DNA of 63,721 bases, taken from positions 1-63,721 of the forward strand of contig NZ_KB911487.1 of NCBI RefSeq assembly GCF_000383515.1. Reading direction: 5' to 3'. Below are positions 53,772-63,681 of this stretch, piece after piece. The position numbers and the translations under genes were made by a program. A model generated the notes under the pieces. That model was not told where the DNA came from and made no database searches. It worked only from the letters and a program-made list of their open reading frames with translations. How positions within the stretch are numbered: the stretch's first letter is position 1; each line of letters begins with the position of its first letter. The stretch comes from Mesomycoplasma hyorhinis ATCC 17981. GTDB lineage: Bacteria > Bacillota_I > Bacilli_A > Mycoplasmatales > Metamycoplasmataceae.

Positions 53772-53811
53772 TTTTTAAACTTTGCAACTTTAAAGTTGCA
53801 AAGTTTAAAAA
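53772..53811. terminator. Perfect 40-base palindrome between pdhC and pdhD
   Basis: The 20 bases 53772-53791 are the exact reverse complement of 53792-53811; the GC-containing part is CTTTGCAAC/GTTGCAAAG with no unpaired centre. The right arm is followed by TATTTAAAA, not a T run, so it is a poor intrinsic terminator. An operator, an RNA processing site or a transcript-stabilising hairpin are alternatives. Confidence 0.5.
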
Positions 53812-53843
53812 TATTTAAAAACATTCTAAAAAAATGGAGAAAT

Positions 53844-55733
53844 ATGTTTAAGTTTAAATTCGCCGATATTGGTGAGGGTCTACACGAAGGAGTTGTAGGT
53901 GAAATCTTTGTCAAAGAAGGAGATATGGTTAAAGAAGGAGATTCATTATTTTCAGTTGAAACTGATAAAATGACTTCAGAAATTCCTTCTCCTGCAACAG
54001 GAAAAGTTGTTAAAATCTTAATGGCACAAGGTGATACAATTCATGTGGGACAAGAAATTTTTCACATCGATGATGGAAAAGGTGATTCTGCAGAAGAAGC
54101 AGCACCTGCGCCTACAACAGAGGCACCTAAAAAAGAAGAACCACAAGAAGAAGGTGGAGCATCAGTTGTTGGAGAAGTTAAAGTATCTAATGAACTATTT
54201 GATTTAAGTGCTTTTACAAAACCTAAATCAACTACAACAGCAGAAAACAAACCAGCAAGCGCATTAAGTAGAAGAGCAGCGATGCGTGAAAGAGCTTTAG
54301 CACAACAAGCAGAAGCTAAATCTAAAGGAACAACATACTCAGGTTCTGTTGATGAAGAGTTTGACGTTATCGTTATTGGTTCAGGTCCTGGTGGTTATTT
54401 AGCCGCATCAGAAGCAGGACAAAACGGTCTAAAAACTTTAATTGTTGAAAAAGAATTTTGAGGTGGAGTTTGTTTAAATGTTGGATGTATTCCAACTAAA
54501 GCAATGCTAAAAAGCGTTGAAGTATTAGAACTAGTTAACCACGCTTCTGATTATGGAGTAATTGGGCACACAGTTCCATTTAAACTCAGTTGAGAAAAAA
54601 TGCATCAACGTAAAAGAGATGTTGTTGCTAAATTAGTAGGTGGTGTTCAAGGAATTGTAAGAGCTGCAAAAGCTAAATCAGAAGTTGGAGAAGCTGAATT
54701 TTTAGCAAGTCATGTAATTAGAGTAAACGGAAAAGTTTACCGTGGTAAAAACTTAATTATTGCAACTGGTTCTACAGATAGAAAAATTGATTTACCAGGT
54801 TTTGCACAAGCTTACCAATCAGGTAAAGTTATTACTTCAAAAGAACCAATTAACTTAGAAAAACAACCAAAGTCTATTACTATTGTAGGTGGAGGAGTTA
54901 TTGGGGTTGAATTTGCACAAATATTTGCAACCGCAGGAACAAAAGTTACTATTTTACAAAACCTACCATTAATTTTAGCTAACCTTGATAGTGAAATTTC
55001 AAAGCAAGTAAGTGCTAATTTAGAAAAATTAGGTGTAAAAATCGTTACAAATGCAACAACTCAAAGATTTGAAAACGATGAAGTTGTTTACACAGTTGAT
55101 AATCAAGAACACAGAATTAAATCTGAACTTACTTTAGTTTCAGTTGGAAGAGTACCAAATACTCAAGGTCTAAAAGAAGTTGGTCTTGAATTAGGACCAA
55201 GATCTGAATTAGTAGCTGATGAATTTTGTAAAACTAATGTTGAAGGAGTTTATGCAATTGGTGATGTTAGCGGAAAATCAATGCTAGCTCACGTAGCGTA
55301 TAGACATGCTGTTGTTGCTGTGGCAAATATTGTTGGTAAAAAAGAAAAATACTCAGATAAAACTGTTCCAGCATGTATTTACACAAATCCAGAAATTGCT
55401 TCAATTGGATTAACAGAAGAACAAGCGAAAGCAAAAGGTATTGACTTTATTGTTGGTAAAGCTTCATATGGTCACATTGGTAAAGCGATTGCTACAAACG
55501 AAACACAAGGTTTTGCAAAATTATTAGTTGATAAAGAATTCGGTGAAATTATTGGTGTTCATATTTTAGGAGCAGTGGCTACAGATATTATTAGTGAATT
55601 AGTAGTTGCTGTTGACTTAGAAACTACTGTTTACGAAGTTGCAGATGCAATTCATCCACATCCTACTTATTCAGAAATAGTTTGAGAAGCAGCTAGAAAT
55701 GCAGTTGCAAAACTTAACAGACTCAAAAAATAA
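53844..55733 (+). CDS. pdhD: Dihydrolipoyl dehydrogenase (E3) with N-terminal lipoyl domain
   Basis: 629 aa. Residues 1-78 are a lipoyl domain (FADIGEGLHEGVVGEIFVKEG, lipoylated Lys in VETDKMTSEIPS). A Pro/Ala/Glu-rich linker of about 90 residues follows. The E3 proper starts near 172 with FDVIVIGSGPGGYLAASEAG, the redox disulfide GGVCLNVGCIPTK, NAD-binding ITIVGGGVIGVEFAQIF, the FAD motif YAIGDV and active-site HPHPTYSE. Reoxidises dihydrolipoyl groups and makes NADH. The only lipoyl domain in this cluster is here. AATGGAGAAAT precedes the ATG. Confidence 0.95.
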
Positions 55734-55753
55734 TTGTTTACAAAATATATTTT

Positions 55754-55783
55754 AAAAAAACCAGAATTAATTCTGGTTTTTTT
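55754..55783. terminator. Bidirectional terminator after pdhD
   Basis: AAAAAAACCAGAATT and AATTCTGGTTTTTTT, a perfect dyad between convergent genes. Confidence 0.85.
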
Positions 55784-55803
55784 AAAATACTGTTTAGTTA
55801 TTT

Positions 55804-56160
55804 CTATACTTTTTTAACTCTTTTTTGTGCAAATTCAGCTTCTGTAATTCCTAATTTTTTAGCGTTATGAATGTTTCAGAATTTTTGAACTAAAATGAAA
55901 CCAGAAGAAAGCATTGAAATACCGTTTGCTGTAGTAACAGCTGCTTGAAATGCTACTTCAGTGGATTTAATACAGAAATAAACACCTGAAACAAAAAAAC
56001 ATAATGATGCTAAAAACAAAATAATAAATAAAATTTTATTTAAATGATGAGTTCTCTTGAATCTTGCGATATTTATAACCTCAGGTATGGAGAAAATAGC
56101 TACACCTATTGCTCCTCCATAAGAAAGTACTTGCATAAAAATATCTAGACCGTCTTGCAC
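55804..56160 (-). CDS. PQ-loop / SemiSWEET-like small membrane protein
   Basis: 118 aa with three hydrophobic segments (about 9-28, 42-64 and 72-94). VAIFSIPEVINIARFKRT holds the Pro of the PQ-loop followed by the basic turn; the second helix is LFIILFLASLCFFVSGVY. Single-triplet PQ-loop proteins dimerise to form sugar (SemiSWEET) or other metabolite carriers. Start taken as GTG at 56160 because AAAGGAGAAAC lies five bases before it; the next ATG (24 bases in) would remove part of the N-terminus. Substrate unknown; its place beside pdh and sugar-phosphate genes suggests but does not show sugar transport. Confidence 0.75.
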
Positions 56161-56254
56161 GTTTCTCCTTTGAAATTAATATTAAAATTTATGTTTTATA
56201 ATTATTAATAATTAAGTTTGAATTATACAAAATTTTTTTAAAAAAGTAAAATTT

Positions 56255-57346
56255 TTATTTTCTTTCTAAACAAATTAAATTTTCAATGTGAAAAGTTTTA
56301 ACAAACATATTATGAATTTCAAAAAATATAATCTTGTATTTGTGCTTTAATAGTGAAAAATCATAAGCTTGAGTTGCAGGATTACAAGACAAATATATAA
56401 TTCTTTTTGGATTTAAACGTAAAATTTCTTTTATTGCAGCTTTTTGCACACCTTCACGTGCTGGATCAACTATTATAGTATCAACTAAATCATCAAAATC
56501 TTTTAAAAACTCAAAAACTTCTTTATTTTTAAAGCTAACATTATTTATTTTATTGATTTTTTGATTAAATAAAGCATCTTTATGTGCAAATTTATTTTCT
56601 TCAACAGCTATAACTTTTTTTGCTTTTTGAGCCACTAAAAGTGAAATTGTACCAATTCCGCTATAAAGATCTAAAACAAAATCACCTTCTTGTACAAAGT
56701 CTATAATTCTTTGATATGCATGTTGAGCAACTTCTTTATTTACTTGATAGAAGGAATTAATATTAATTCTAAATCTCAAACCAAGTAAATCATCAAAATT
56801 AAATAATTCAATGTCTTTTTTACTTCCGATAATTAATTTATTTAATTTTCTTAAAATTATTTTACCTTTTAAATTTGTTTTCGGTTTGATATCAGTTAAC
56901 AAAAAATCATCTAAATAAATTTTATTATGTGTTTTCTTCTGATATAGTGCACCATCAAATAAAGTGATTTTATTTCTATATCTGAACTCTTTGTTGCCTT
57001 GAAAATACTCAATATTAATTTCTTTATCTAAATCAATTTTAGCTATATTTTTAAAATCATTTTTTACTACATATTCTTTATATTCTTGCTCAGCTATCAA
57101 GTCCATATGAAGTAACTCATAACCACCAATTAGTTCATAATTAGAAGGTAAATTATAATTTCTTCTTTGACTTGCTTGAACAATTTCAGCAACTTTTGCT
57201 TGATAATAATTTTTAAATTCTGCAGTGATTTCAAAAGCTACAACTTCGCTTAAAATTACAAAATCTAAATAAACAATTTTATTATTGTAATATCCTGCAC
57301 CTTGGCCTTTTTGGTTATAAAATAAAATCTTTGTTTGTTTGATCAT
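56255..57346 (-). CDS. RNA 5-methyluridine methyltransferase (TrmA/RlmD-type)
   Basis: 363 aa class I SAM methyltransferase of the RNA m5U family. INSFYQVN and LDLYSGIGTISLLVA bind SAM, IIVDPAREGVQK is the catalytic-loop motif, and YLSCNPATQAYD holds the nucleophile Cys. No iron-sulfur Cys cluster is seen at the N-terminus, unlike E. coli RlmD; similar cluster-less forms exist in mycoplasmas. Target is probably 23S rRNA uridine, but tRNA U54 is possible. Its ATG lies within the end of the kinase gene upstream (32-base overlap). Confidence 0.88.
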   Translation of the reverse strand: MIKQTKILFYNQKGQGAGYYNNKIVYLDFVILSEVVAFEITAEFKNYYQAKVAEIVQASQRRNYNLPSNYELIGGYELLHMDLIAEQEYKEYVVKNDFKNIAKIDLDKEINIEYFQGNKEFRYRNKITLFDGALYQKKTHNKIYLDDFLLTDIKPKTNLKGKIILRKLNKLIIGSKKDIELFNFDDLLGLRFRININSFYQVNKEVAQHAYQRIIDFVQEGDFVLDLYSGIGTISLLVAQKAKKVIAVEENKFAHKDALFNQKINKINNVSFKNKEVFEFLKDFDDLVDTIIVDPAREGVQKAAIKEILRLNPKRIIYLSCNPATQAYDFSLLKHKYKIIFFEIHNMFVKTFHIENLICLERK

Positions 57347-58259
57347 TTTTTAATTTTTTAATTTTTATATATTTTTTAAATGAAAGTGCTTCTTTTTTCT
57401 TTGTTAATCATCATTGAGACACAGTAGAACTAGCACAAGCAGAAGCTAATATTAATGATTTAGCAACATTTTTAGTTTTTAAATAATTAGCTATAAACAC
57501 AGAACCTAAAGTATCACCAGCACCAACTGTGGATTTAACCTTTATTTTTGTTTCTACTCAAGATTTGTAAAAATTTTGTTTTTCATCAAGCAAGATACAA
57601 CCTTCTTGTCCTAACGAAAGTAAAATGTTTTTACTTCCTTTGGCTTGGATTTGTTTTAAAGTTTGCAAAATATTATCATCTTTTGTTAGTTTAAAATTAG
57701 TTCTTAATTCATCAATATTGGGTTTGTAAAAATATGGTTCAAAAGCCAAAAATTTTTCAATATTGTTCGTATCTATATCTAAACCAAACTTTACTTGTTT
57801 TTTCTTTAGAATTTCACAAATTTGTGTTAATAATTCTTCTTCTACAACACCTAAAATATAAACAAAATCGTTTTTATTTAAAGAATTTAAAATCTTCTTT
57901 AATTTATTTTTTTGAAAATTACTAATTTCATTTTTAGGACCATTTAGTTCAAAAAATGAAGCATTTTCTGCAAACATTTTTACATTATATCTAGTTGTTT
58001 TTGTTTTATTATTTGCAATATTTATAATATTTAAATTTTCTTTTTGTCAAAATGAAGCTAAATTATTAAAAGTATCATTATCAAAAAAAGAAATGGCTTG
58101 ATTTGTAAAACCCATTCGATTTAGGACCACAGAAGCATTAATTCCTTTGCCTCCTGGAAAAATATTAAAATTTTTATATCTATTTAGTTGATTTATTTCA
58201 AAATCTTGTGTTTGAATTATTAAATCAACTGAAGGTGAAAAAGTTATTGTTAAAAACAT
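57315..58259 (-). CDS. fruK: PfkB-family sugar kinase, 1-phosphofructokinase-like
   Basis: 314 aa. MFLTITFSPSVDLIIQTQ and NIFPGGKGINASVVLNRMG match the FruK/LacC start. KPNIDELRTNF and the C-terminal ATP-site STVGAGDTLGSVF with catalytic Asp confirm the PfkB fold. Likely phosphorylates fructose 1-phosphate to fructose 1,6-bisphosphate; tagatose 6-phosphate kinase is the main alternative. No fructose PTS gene is in the window. Divergent from manA with about 70 bases between. Contains a TGA-TGA (Trp-Trp) pair. Confidence 0.88.
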
Positions 58260-58326
58260 TGTTATTAAATATTACTAAATTTTAAAAAAAATTTATAATT
58301 TAACTCTAATATTAGGAGTAATTTTT

Positions 58327-59244
58327 ATGTCTAAACTTATTTTTTTAAAACCCTATTTTAAAGAAGTTTTATGAGCTAATAATAATTTACAAAAACTTTA
58401 TAACCTTGATTTTTTAGCAGGAGAAGCTTGATTAATTTCAGCTTTTGAAGATCAAGCTAGTTTAATTTTAAATACTGAAATAAAAGAAAAAAATCTTTAT
58501 CACTTTTTTAAAAACAATAAAGAATTTTTTGGAAATTATCAAGGAGAATATCCAAACTTAACCAAATTTATTGATGCTAAATCAGATTTGAGCATTCAAG
58601 TTCATCCTGATGATAAAAATGCAAAACAACTTCACAATAGTTTGGGCAAAGATGAATGCTGATATGTACTTAAAACATCAGATTTTCCTTTTGTCATTGG
58701 TTCAAAATTAACTTCAAAAAAGAAGATAAAACAAAAAATTGAGAAAAAAATTTTTGACTTTTTAAACTTTGTAAATTTAAAAACAGATGAATTCACATAT
58801 ATTAAATCTGGAATGTTACATGGAATTCCAAAAAATTCATTTGTTTTTGAATTACAACAATCATCAGATATTACTTACAGATTTTATGATTATGATAGAA
58901 AAAATAAAAATAATCAATTAAGAGAACTGCATTTAGATTTAGCATTTAAATCTTTAAAACCTAAATTAAAACCTAAAATAGTTAGACAAAAAAACTTGCT
59001 TATTAAAAATAAATATTTTTATTTAGAAAAAAATGAAATCAATTCTAAAATTAACAAACGATTAAAAAAAGACTTTTTCTGAGCCGAAGTTACAGTTGTA
59101 AAAGGTGAAGGAAAAGTTGATAATTTTAATGTAAAGTTTGGAGATGTTTTTTTAATCAAAAACAAAACAAAATCTTTGACTTTTGAAGGAAAAATGACAA
59201 TTTTAATTAACTATGTTATAAAGCAAAAAGAACAAAATTTGTAA
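58327..59244 (+). CDS. manA: Mannose-6-phosphate isomerase (class I)
   Basis: 305 aa. Zinc ligands are visible in SIQVHPDDKN (Gln and His), KDECWYVL (Glu) and SGMLHGIP (His); YRFYDYDR is the class signature. Interconverts mannose 6-phosphate and fructose 6-phosphate. ATG after AGGAGTAATTTTT. nadE follows after 23 bases, so they are likely one transcript. Confidence 0.93.
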
Positions 59245-59267
59245 AAATATGTTAGAATTTAAAGACT

Positions 59268-59999
59268 ATGACTTCCAATCAAAACTATATAAATTATTTA
59301 GTTAATTGAATAAAAAATCAAGTAAAAAAAGCAAATAAGTCAGGTGTTATAGTAGGTATTTCTGGTGGAATTGATTCAGCTTTAGTTGCTGTTTTGGCAA
59401 AAAAAGCTTTTCCAAATGATTCTCTAGGTCTCGTGATGAAAATCAAAGATATGTCTAAAGATTTACAAGATATTAGTAAATTAGTTAAAAAATTTGACAT
59501 ACAAACAAGAGAAATTAATTTATCTAATATATACGAAAATTTTGTTGACACTTTAAAACTCGAAGATAAAATGTCTTTAGCAAATTTGCAACCAAGACTG
59601 AGAATGTCGACTTTATATGCAATTGCTCAAGAAAAAAATTATCTAGTTTTAGGAACAGATAATTTAGTAGAAATGTACATTGGATATTTTACAAAATATG
59701 GAGATGGTGGTGTCGATCTTCTACCGATTGTCAATTTGAGTAAAACCCAAGTTTATAATTTAGCAAAAGAATTAGGAATTAATGAAGAAATTCTAAACAA
59801 AGCTCCTTCTGCTGGTTTATGAGAAAACCAAAAAGATGAAGATGAAATGAAATTTAGCTACAAAGATTTTGATCAATTTTTACAAGATAAATCAAAGTTA
59901 AAAAAATCAGTTGTTGACAGAATAGAATATTTACACGAAATAAGTCAGCATAAAAGAAACAAAATACCAAGACCAAGTAAGAAATTAAAGGATTTTTAA
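59268..59999 (+). CDS. nadE: NH3-dependent NAD+ synthetase
   Basis: 243 aa, single-domain form without the glutaminase. GVIVGISGGIDSALVAVLAKK is the PP-loop; LQPRLRMSTLYAIAQ, VLGTDNLVEMYIGYFTKYGDGGVDLLPIVNLSKTQV and KAPSAGLWENQKDEDEM are conserved NaAD-binding motifs. Last step of NAD synthesis in the cytosol. Its stop is followed at once by the YebC-family gene. Confidence 0.95.
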
Positions 60000-60000
60000 T

Positions 60001-60729
60001 ATGGCAGGACATTCGAAATGAGCTAATATAAAACATAGAAAAGGTGCTCAAGATGCATTAAGATCTAAAATGTTTGCTAAGTTTTCCAAAGAAATAATGG
60101 TTGCTGCAGCAAAAGGTGGATCTGATTTAAATTCTAATTCAGCACTTAGACTTGTTGTTGCAAAAGCTAAAGCCAAATCTATGCCAAAAGCTAATATTGA
60201 TAAAGCAATTGCAAAAGCTACTGGTTCAGGAAAAGAAGGGATTCAATACAAAGAAATTTGATATTCAGGAAACCTTCCACATGGGGTAAGTATAATTGTT
60301 CAAATTCTAACTGATAATGTCAATAGAGCAATTTCTAATTTACAAGCTATTTTTAAAAGAGCCAATGGTCAAATTGGAAAACAAAATTCAATTCCTTATA
60401 TTTTTGAACAAAAAGGTTATTTTGAGTTCGCAAAAACAGGAATTAACGAAGATGAATTAATGCTTTTTGTTTTAGACAATGGTGCAACTGATTTCATTGT
60501 TGAAGATGAATCATATGTAGTTTACTCTGAACCATCTGCATTTGCTAATTTAAAAACAGAATTAGAAAAAAAATATAATGTTGAATTCTTAAGTGTTGAG
60601 GTTAGTTATTTTCCAAATCAAGAAGTGGAATTAAGTGAAAAAAACACTGAAGATTTATTAAATAAAATTGATACTTTTTTAGAAGATGATGATATTCAAA
60701 ATGTTTTTCACAACATTAAATTAAACTAA
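60001..60729 (+). CDS. YebC/PmpR family translational factor
   Basis: 242 aa. [32 protein letters not shown] is the family signature, followed by [16 protein letters not shown] and [23 protein letters not shown]. Recent work on the family links it to relief of ribosome stalling at proline tracts; older annotation calls it a transcriptional regulator. AAAGGATTTTTAAT precedes the ATG, one base after nadE. Confidence 0.94.
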
Positions 60730-60732
60730 AAT

Positions 60733-60757
60733 AAAAAGGCAGTAAAACTGCCTTTTT
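60733..60757. terminator. Bidirectional terminator
   Basis: AAAAAGGCAG-TAAAA-CTGCCTTTTT between the convergent YebC-family gene and the peptide gene on the minus strand. Confidence 0.85.
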
Positions 60758-60761
60758 ATGA

Positions 60762-61016
60762 TTAATAGACAAAATATATAGGATTTTTACTAGAAGCGGA
60801 ATTTTTTGTTTCAGAGTTATCTCATTTAATTGTGTTTTCTTTGGTTTTAAGTTCGCCAGAATGAGATGTTGCTCCTTTAAACATTCCAATTAAATTCATC
60901 AGGACATTAATTACAGATGGTAGAGCTGTTAAAGTTGCTGTAGCAACAGCAGCTACTCCAGCTCCAGATATTGAAAATTTTTCTTCTTCTGTTAATTTAG
61001 TAAGTTTATAATTCAT
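60762..61016 (-). CDS. 84-aa peptide with double-glycine-type leader (bacteriocin-like)
   Basis: The ATG at 61016 sits five bases after AAAGGAGGT, the strongest Shine-Dalgarno noticed in the window. The N-terminus MNYKLTKLTEEEKFSISGAG fits the class II leader pattern L-S-x-x-E-L-x-x-I-x-G-G(A), which is cut after the Gly pair by peptidase-containing ABC exporters. The rest begins with an Ala/Val-rich hydrophobic segment VAAVATATLTALPSVINVLM and LIGMFKG, and ends in a polar tail with one TGA Trp codon (KENTIKWDNSETKN...). No exporter, immunity or modification gene is adjacent; neighbours are the YebC-family gene (convergent) and an LRR protein (divergent). A bacteriocin or signalling peptide is inferred; a simple small membrane protein is the alternative. 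Confidence 0.65.
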
Positions 61017-61086
61017 TTACCTCCTTTCACACTTATTTGTATTAATTTTTGCTATAAAATCATAAAAAGGAAAAAATTGAGAAAAT

Positions 61087-61884
61087 ATGAACAAAAAAAT
61101 CATTTTTAAACAAGACGCAAAAGAGATTTTAAACAATAGTTCTTTTTATTATAATAATGTGCTTGATTTATCAAGTCTAGATTTAGTAGAAGAAATTGCA
61201 GATTTTGCTTTTTCTGCTTCAAAAAAAACTATAGAAAAAGTTATTTTACCAATAAATTTAAAAAAAATAGGCCAATCTAGCTTTATGTATAATCAAATTA
61301 AAAAAATAGTTTGAAATGACAAGATTGAGCACTTGTCATTTGCTTGTTTTGAAAACAATAAAATACAAGATTTAGTCATTCCTAACTATTTAAAATCTAT
61401 TGAAGAGTCTTCTTTTGCTATGAATTTAATTAAAAAATTGGAAATTCCAGAAACTTTAACTCACCTTGAAACTGATACATTTTTTGCTAATGCAATTGAA
61501 GATTTAGAAATTCATCATTTTAATAATAAAATATTAAAACAAGCATTTTCTAGTAATGAAAATATAAAAAATATTAAACTCATTTCTGATTTTAAATTTT
61601 TTCAAAATAAAGCAGAAATTCCTTTTAAATCACTTGTTTTTTATTTTCTTGATCATTTTTCTGACTATGAAAATGAAGTAGAACTAGAAATTAATAATGA
61701 AAATATAACTATTTTTTTAAAATCATTAGAAATTGAAAATATTCAAAAAATTATTTTAGAAAATAGTAAATCTGATTCAGATGAAGTGTTTGATTTTTAT
61801 GTTGAAAAAATAAATACAGAATTTGGTCTTGAATTTAAATTAATTTCAAAAAAACGATGAAAATCTAACTTAAAAATACTTTAA
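61087..61884 (+). CDS. BspA-type leucine-rich-repeat protein
   Basis: 265 aa, no signal peptide or lipobox. Four or five repeats of about 22-23 residues of the LRR_5/BspA type occupy residues 25-160: EEIADFAFSASKKTIEKVILP, KKIGQSSFMYNQIKKIVW, EHLSFACFENNKIQDLVIP, KSIEESSFAMNLIKKLEIP and THLETDTFFANAIEDLEI. The C-terminal 100 residues are acidic and not repetitive. Such proteins bind other proteins; in mollicutes they are often numerous and surface-exposed, but this one lacks an export signal. ATG preceded by AAAGGAAAAAATTGAGAAAAT. Confidence 0.8.
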
Positions 61885-61957
61885 AAATCACTAAAAAATA
61901 TTATAATTTTTAAGAATTTTTAAAGAAAAAAATTACATATACTAACAAAGGTAACTA

Positions 61958-63385
61958 ATGAAAGATTTTATTGAAAAAAGAACTAAAATAATAGCAACAA
62001 TTGGTCCTTCTACTCAGGATTATAATTTGTTAAAAAAATTAATCCAAGCAGGAGTTACAACAATTAGAGCTAATTTTTCTCATGGAGACTATGAGGAACA
62101 AAAAGCAAAATTTGATAATGCAAAAAAAATTTCTAAAGATTTAAATATTCCAGTTTCTATTTTACTTGATACAAAAGGACCAGAAATTAGAGTTGGAAAA
62201 ATGACAGATGGTTCACAATTGATTGAATCAAATTCTAGAGTTGTGATTTTAACTTCTCAAGAAGATTACCAAAACTTTTTAGGAACATCAGAAGTAGTTA
62301 CTGTGTCTTATGAAATGGATCGTGACTTAAAAGTTGGTGATCAAGTTTTATTTGATGATGGTAAATTACAGTCAACAGTTGTTGACATTGAACCTAACAA
62401 AATTACAGTTTTAACAAAAAATGCACATGTATTAAAATCTAATAAAAGAATAAATCTTCCAGGTGTAGAATTTTCTCTTCCATTTTTATCTGAAAAAGAC
62501 AAAAAAGATGTTATTTTTGGAATTGAACAAGGTGTTAACTATATCGCAGCTTCATTTGTTAACTCAGCTGATAATGTAAGAGAATTAAGACAATTATTAA
62601 ATGAAAATGGTGGTTCACATATTCAAATTATTTCTAAAATAGAATCACATGTTGGTGTTCAAAAAATAGATGAAATTATTGAAGAATCAGATGGAATTAT
62701 GATAGCACGTGGAGATCTTGGATTAGAAGTTCCATACTATGATGTTCCTTTTTATCAAAAAAACATTATTAGAAAGTGTAGATTCGCAGGTAAAACTGTA
62801 ATAGTTGCTACTCAAATGCTTGATTCAATGGAAAAATCAGCACAACCAACTAGAGCCGAAGTAACTGATGTTTACTGGGCAACAGAATTAGGAGCTGATG
62901 CAACAATGCTTTCTGGTGAATCAGCACAAGGACAATTCCCTTATGAATCGGTAAAAGTTATGGCTACTATTAACAAAAGAGCTGAAAGAGAGTTTTACAA
63001 CAAATTATTCTATAAAAAACAACTTTCAGTGATGGCTAAAACTTCATTTGGAAAAAGAGCATACATTGCTCACAAAATTGCTCATTATACTTTAGAAAAT
63101 GAAGTAAAATTTGCAATTGTTTTATCCAGAACAGGTCAATTATTATCAACTATAGCTAAGTTTAGACCAAACACTGCTGTTATCGGAATTATTAATGATG
63201 CAAAATTAATCGGCGGTTTTGGAATTACATCCTCAGTGTTTGTTGCTAATGAATCGTTAGAATTATTTAAAGAAATCAAAGCTGATTTTGCACATGCAAG
63301 AAGAGTATTAAGCACTTACGGAGCAGAACCAGGTGATAAATTCTTAGTAGTAGAAAATGATAAAATTGTTGAATTCACATTTTAA
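61958..63385 (+). CDS. pyk: Pyruvate kinase
   Basis: 475 aa, full length. KIIATIGPSTQDY, RANFSHGDYEEQ, LLDTKGPEIRVGKM, ISKIESHVGVQKIDEI and IARGDLGLEVP with VIVATQMLDSM are the standard motifs for ADP, phosphoenolpyruvate and metal binding. Produces pyruvate and ATP as the last step of glycolysis and feeds the pdh complex. AAAGGTAACTA precedes the ATG. Lacks the extra C-terminal PEP-utiliser domain seen in some Bacillales. Confidence 0.96.
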   Translation: MKDFIEKRTKIIATIGPSTQDYNLLKKLIQAGVTTIRANFSHGDYEEQKAKFDNAKKISKDLNIPVSILLDTKGPEIRVGKMTDGSQLIESNSRVVILTSQEDYQNFLGTSEVVTVSYEMDRDLKVGDQVLFDDGKLQSTVVDIEPNKITVLTKNAHVLKSNKRINLPGVEFSLPFLSEKDKKDVIFGIEQGVNYIAASFVNSADNVRELRQLLNENGGSHIQIISKIESHVGVQKIDEIIEESDGIMIARGDLGLEVPYYDVPFYQKNIIRKCRFAGKTVIVATQMLDSMEKSAQPTRAEVTDVYWATELGADATMLSGESAQGQFPYESVKVMATINKRAEREFYNKLFYKKQLSVMAKTSFGKRAYIAHKIAHYTLENEVKFAIVLSRTGQLLSTIAKFRPNTAVIGIINDAKLIGGFGITSSVFVANESLELFKEIKADFAHARRVLSTYGAEPGDKFLVVENDKIVEFTF

Positions 63386-63404
63386 TTATTAATTTACTAA
63401 ATAC

Positions 63405-63436
63405 AAAATCCAGAAGAAATTTCTTCTGGATTTTAT
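63405..63436 (+). terminator. pyk terminator
   Basis: AAAATCCAGAAGAAA and TTTCTTCTGGATTTT, a perfect 30-base dyad followed by ATTATTTTTT. Confidence 0.85.
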
Positions 63437-63599
63437 TATTTTTTCAAATCAGATAAAACAAAATGAAGCAACTTACTAGCTAAAAAGGTTAAATTTTAAT
63501 TAAACAAGTTAGATTATTTTAACTAATCAAAAACCAAATAAATCCTTTAAAATAAAGCAAAATTTAGATTCAAATATTATTCAGTAATTACATACTCAC

Positions 63600-63616
63600 A
63601 AAAAAAAAAAAAAAAA
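63600..63616. repeat. (A)17 homopolymer
   Basis: Seventeen consecutive A in an intergenic region that leads out of the window. Similar in length to the (A)18 tract before the broken lipoprotein at 13062. Confidence 0.9.
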
Positions 63617-63681
63617 TCAGATTTTGAGGTGATACCCTTTTCTTGAAAAAATTTTTGAGTGTTTTAATTAATTATAATTTG

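Noticed and set aside
61021-61030. Anti-Shine-Dalgarno-like CCTCCTTTC on the plus strand
   Set aside because: It is simply the complement of the strong ribosome binding site of the peptide gene on the minus strand, unlike the copy at 26017-26029, which has no start codon in position.
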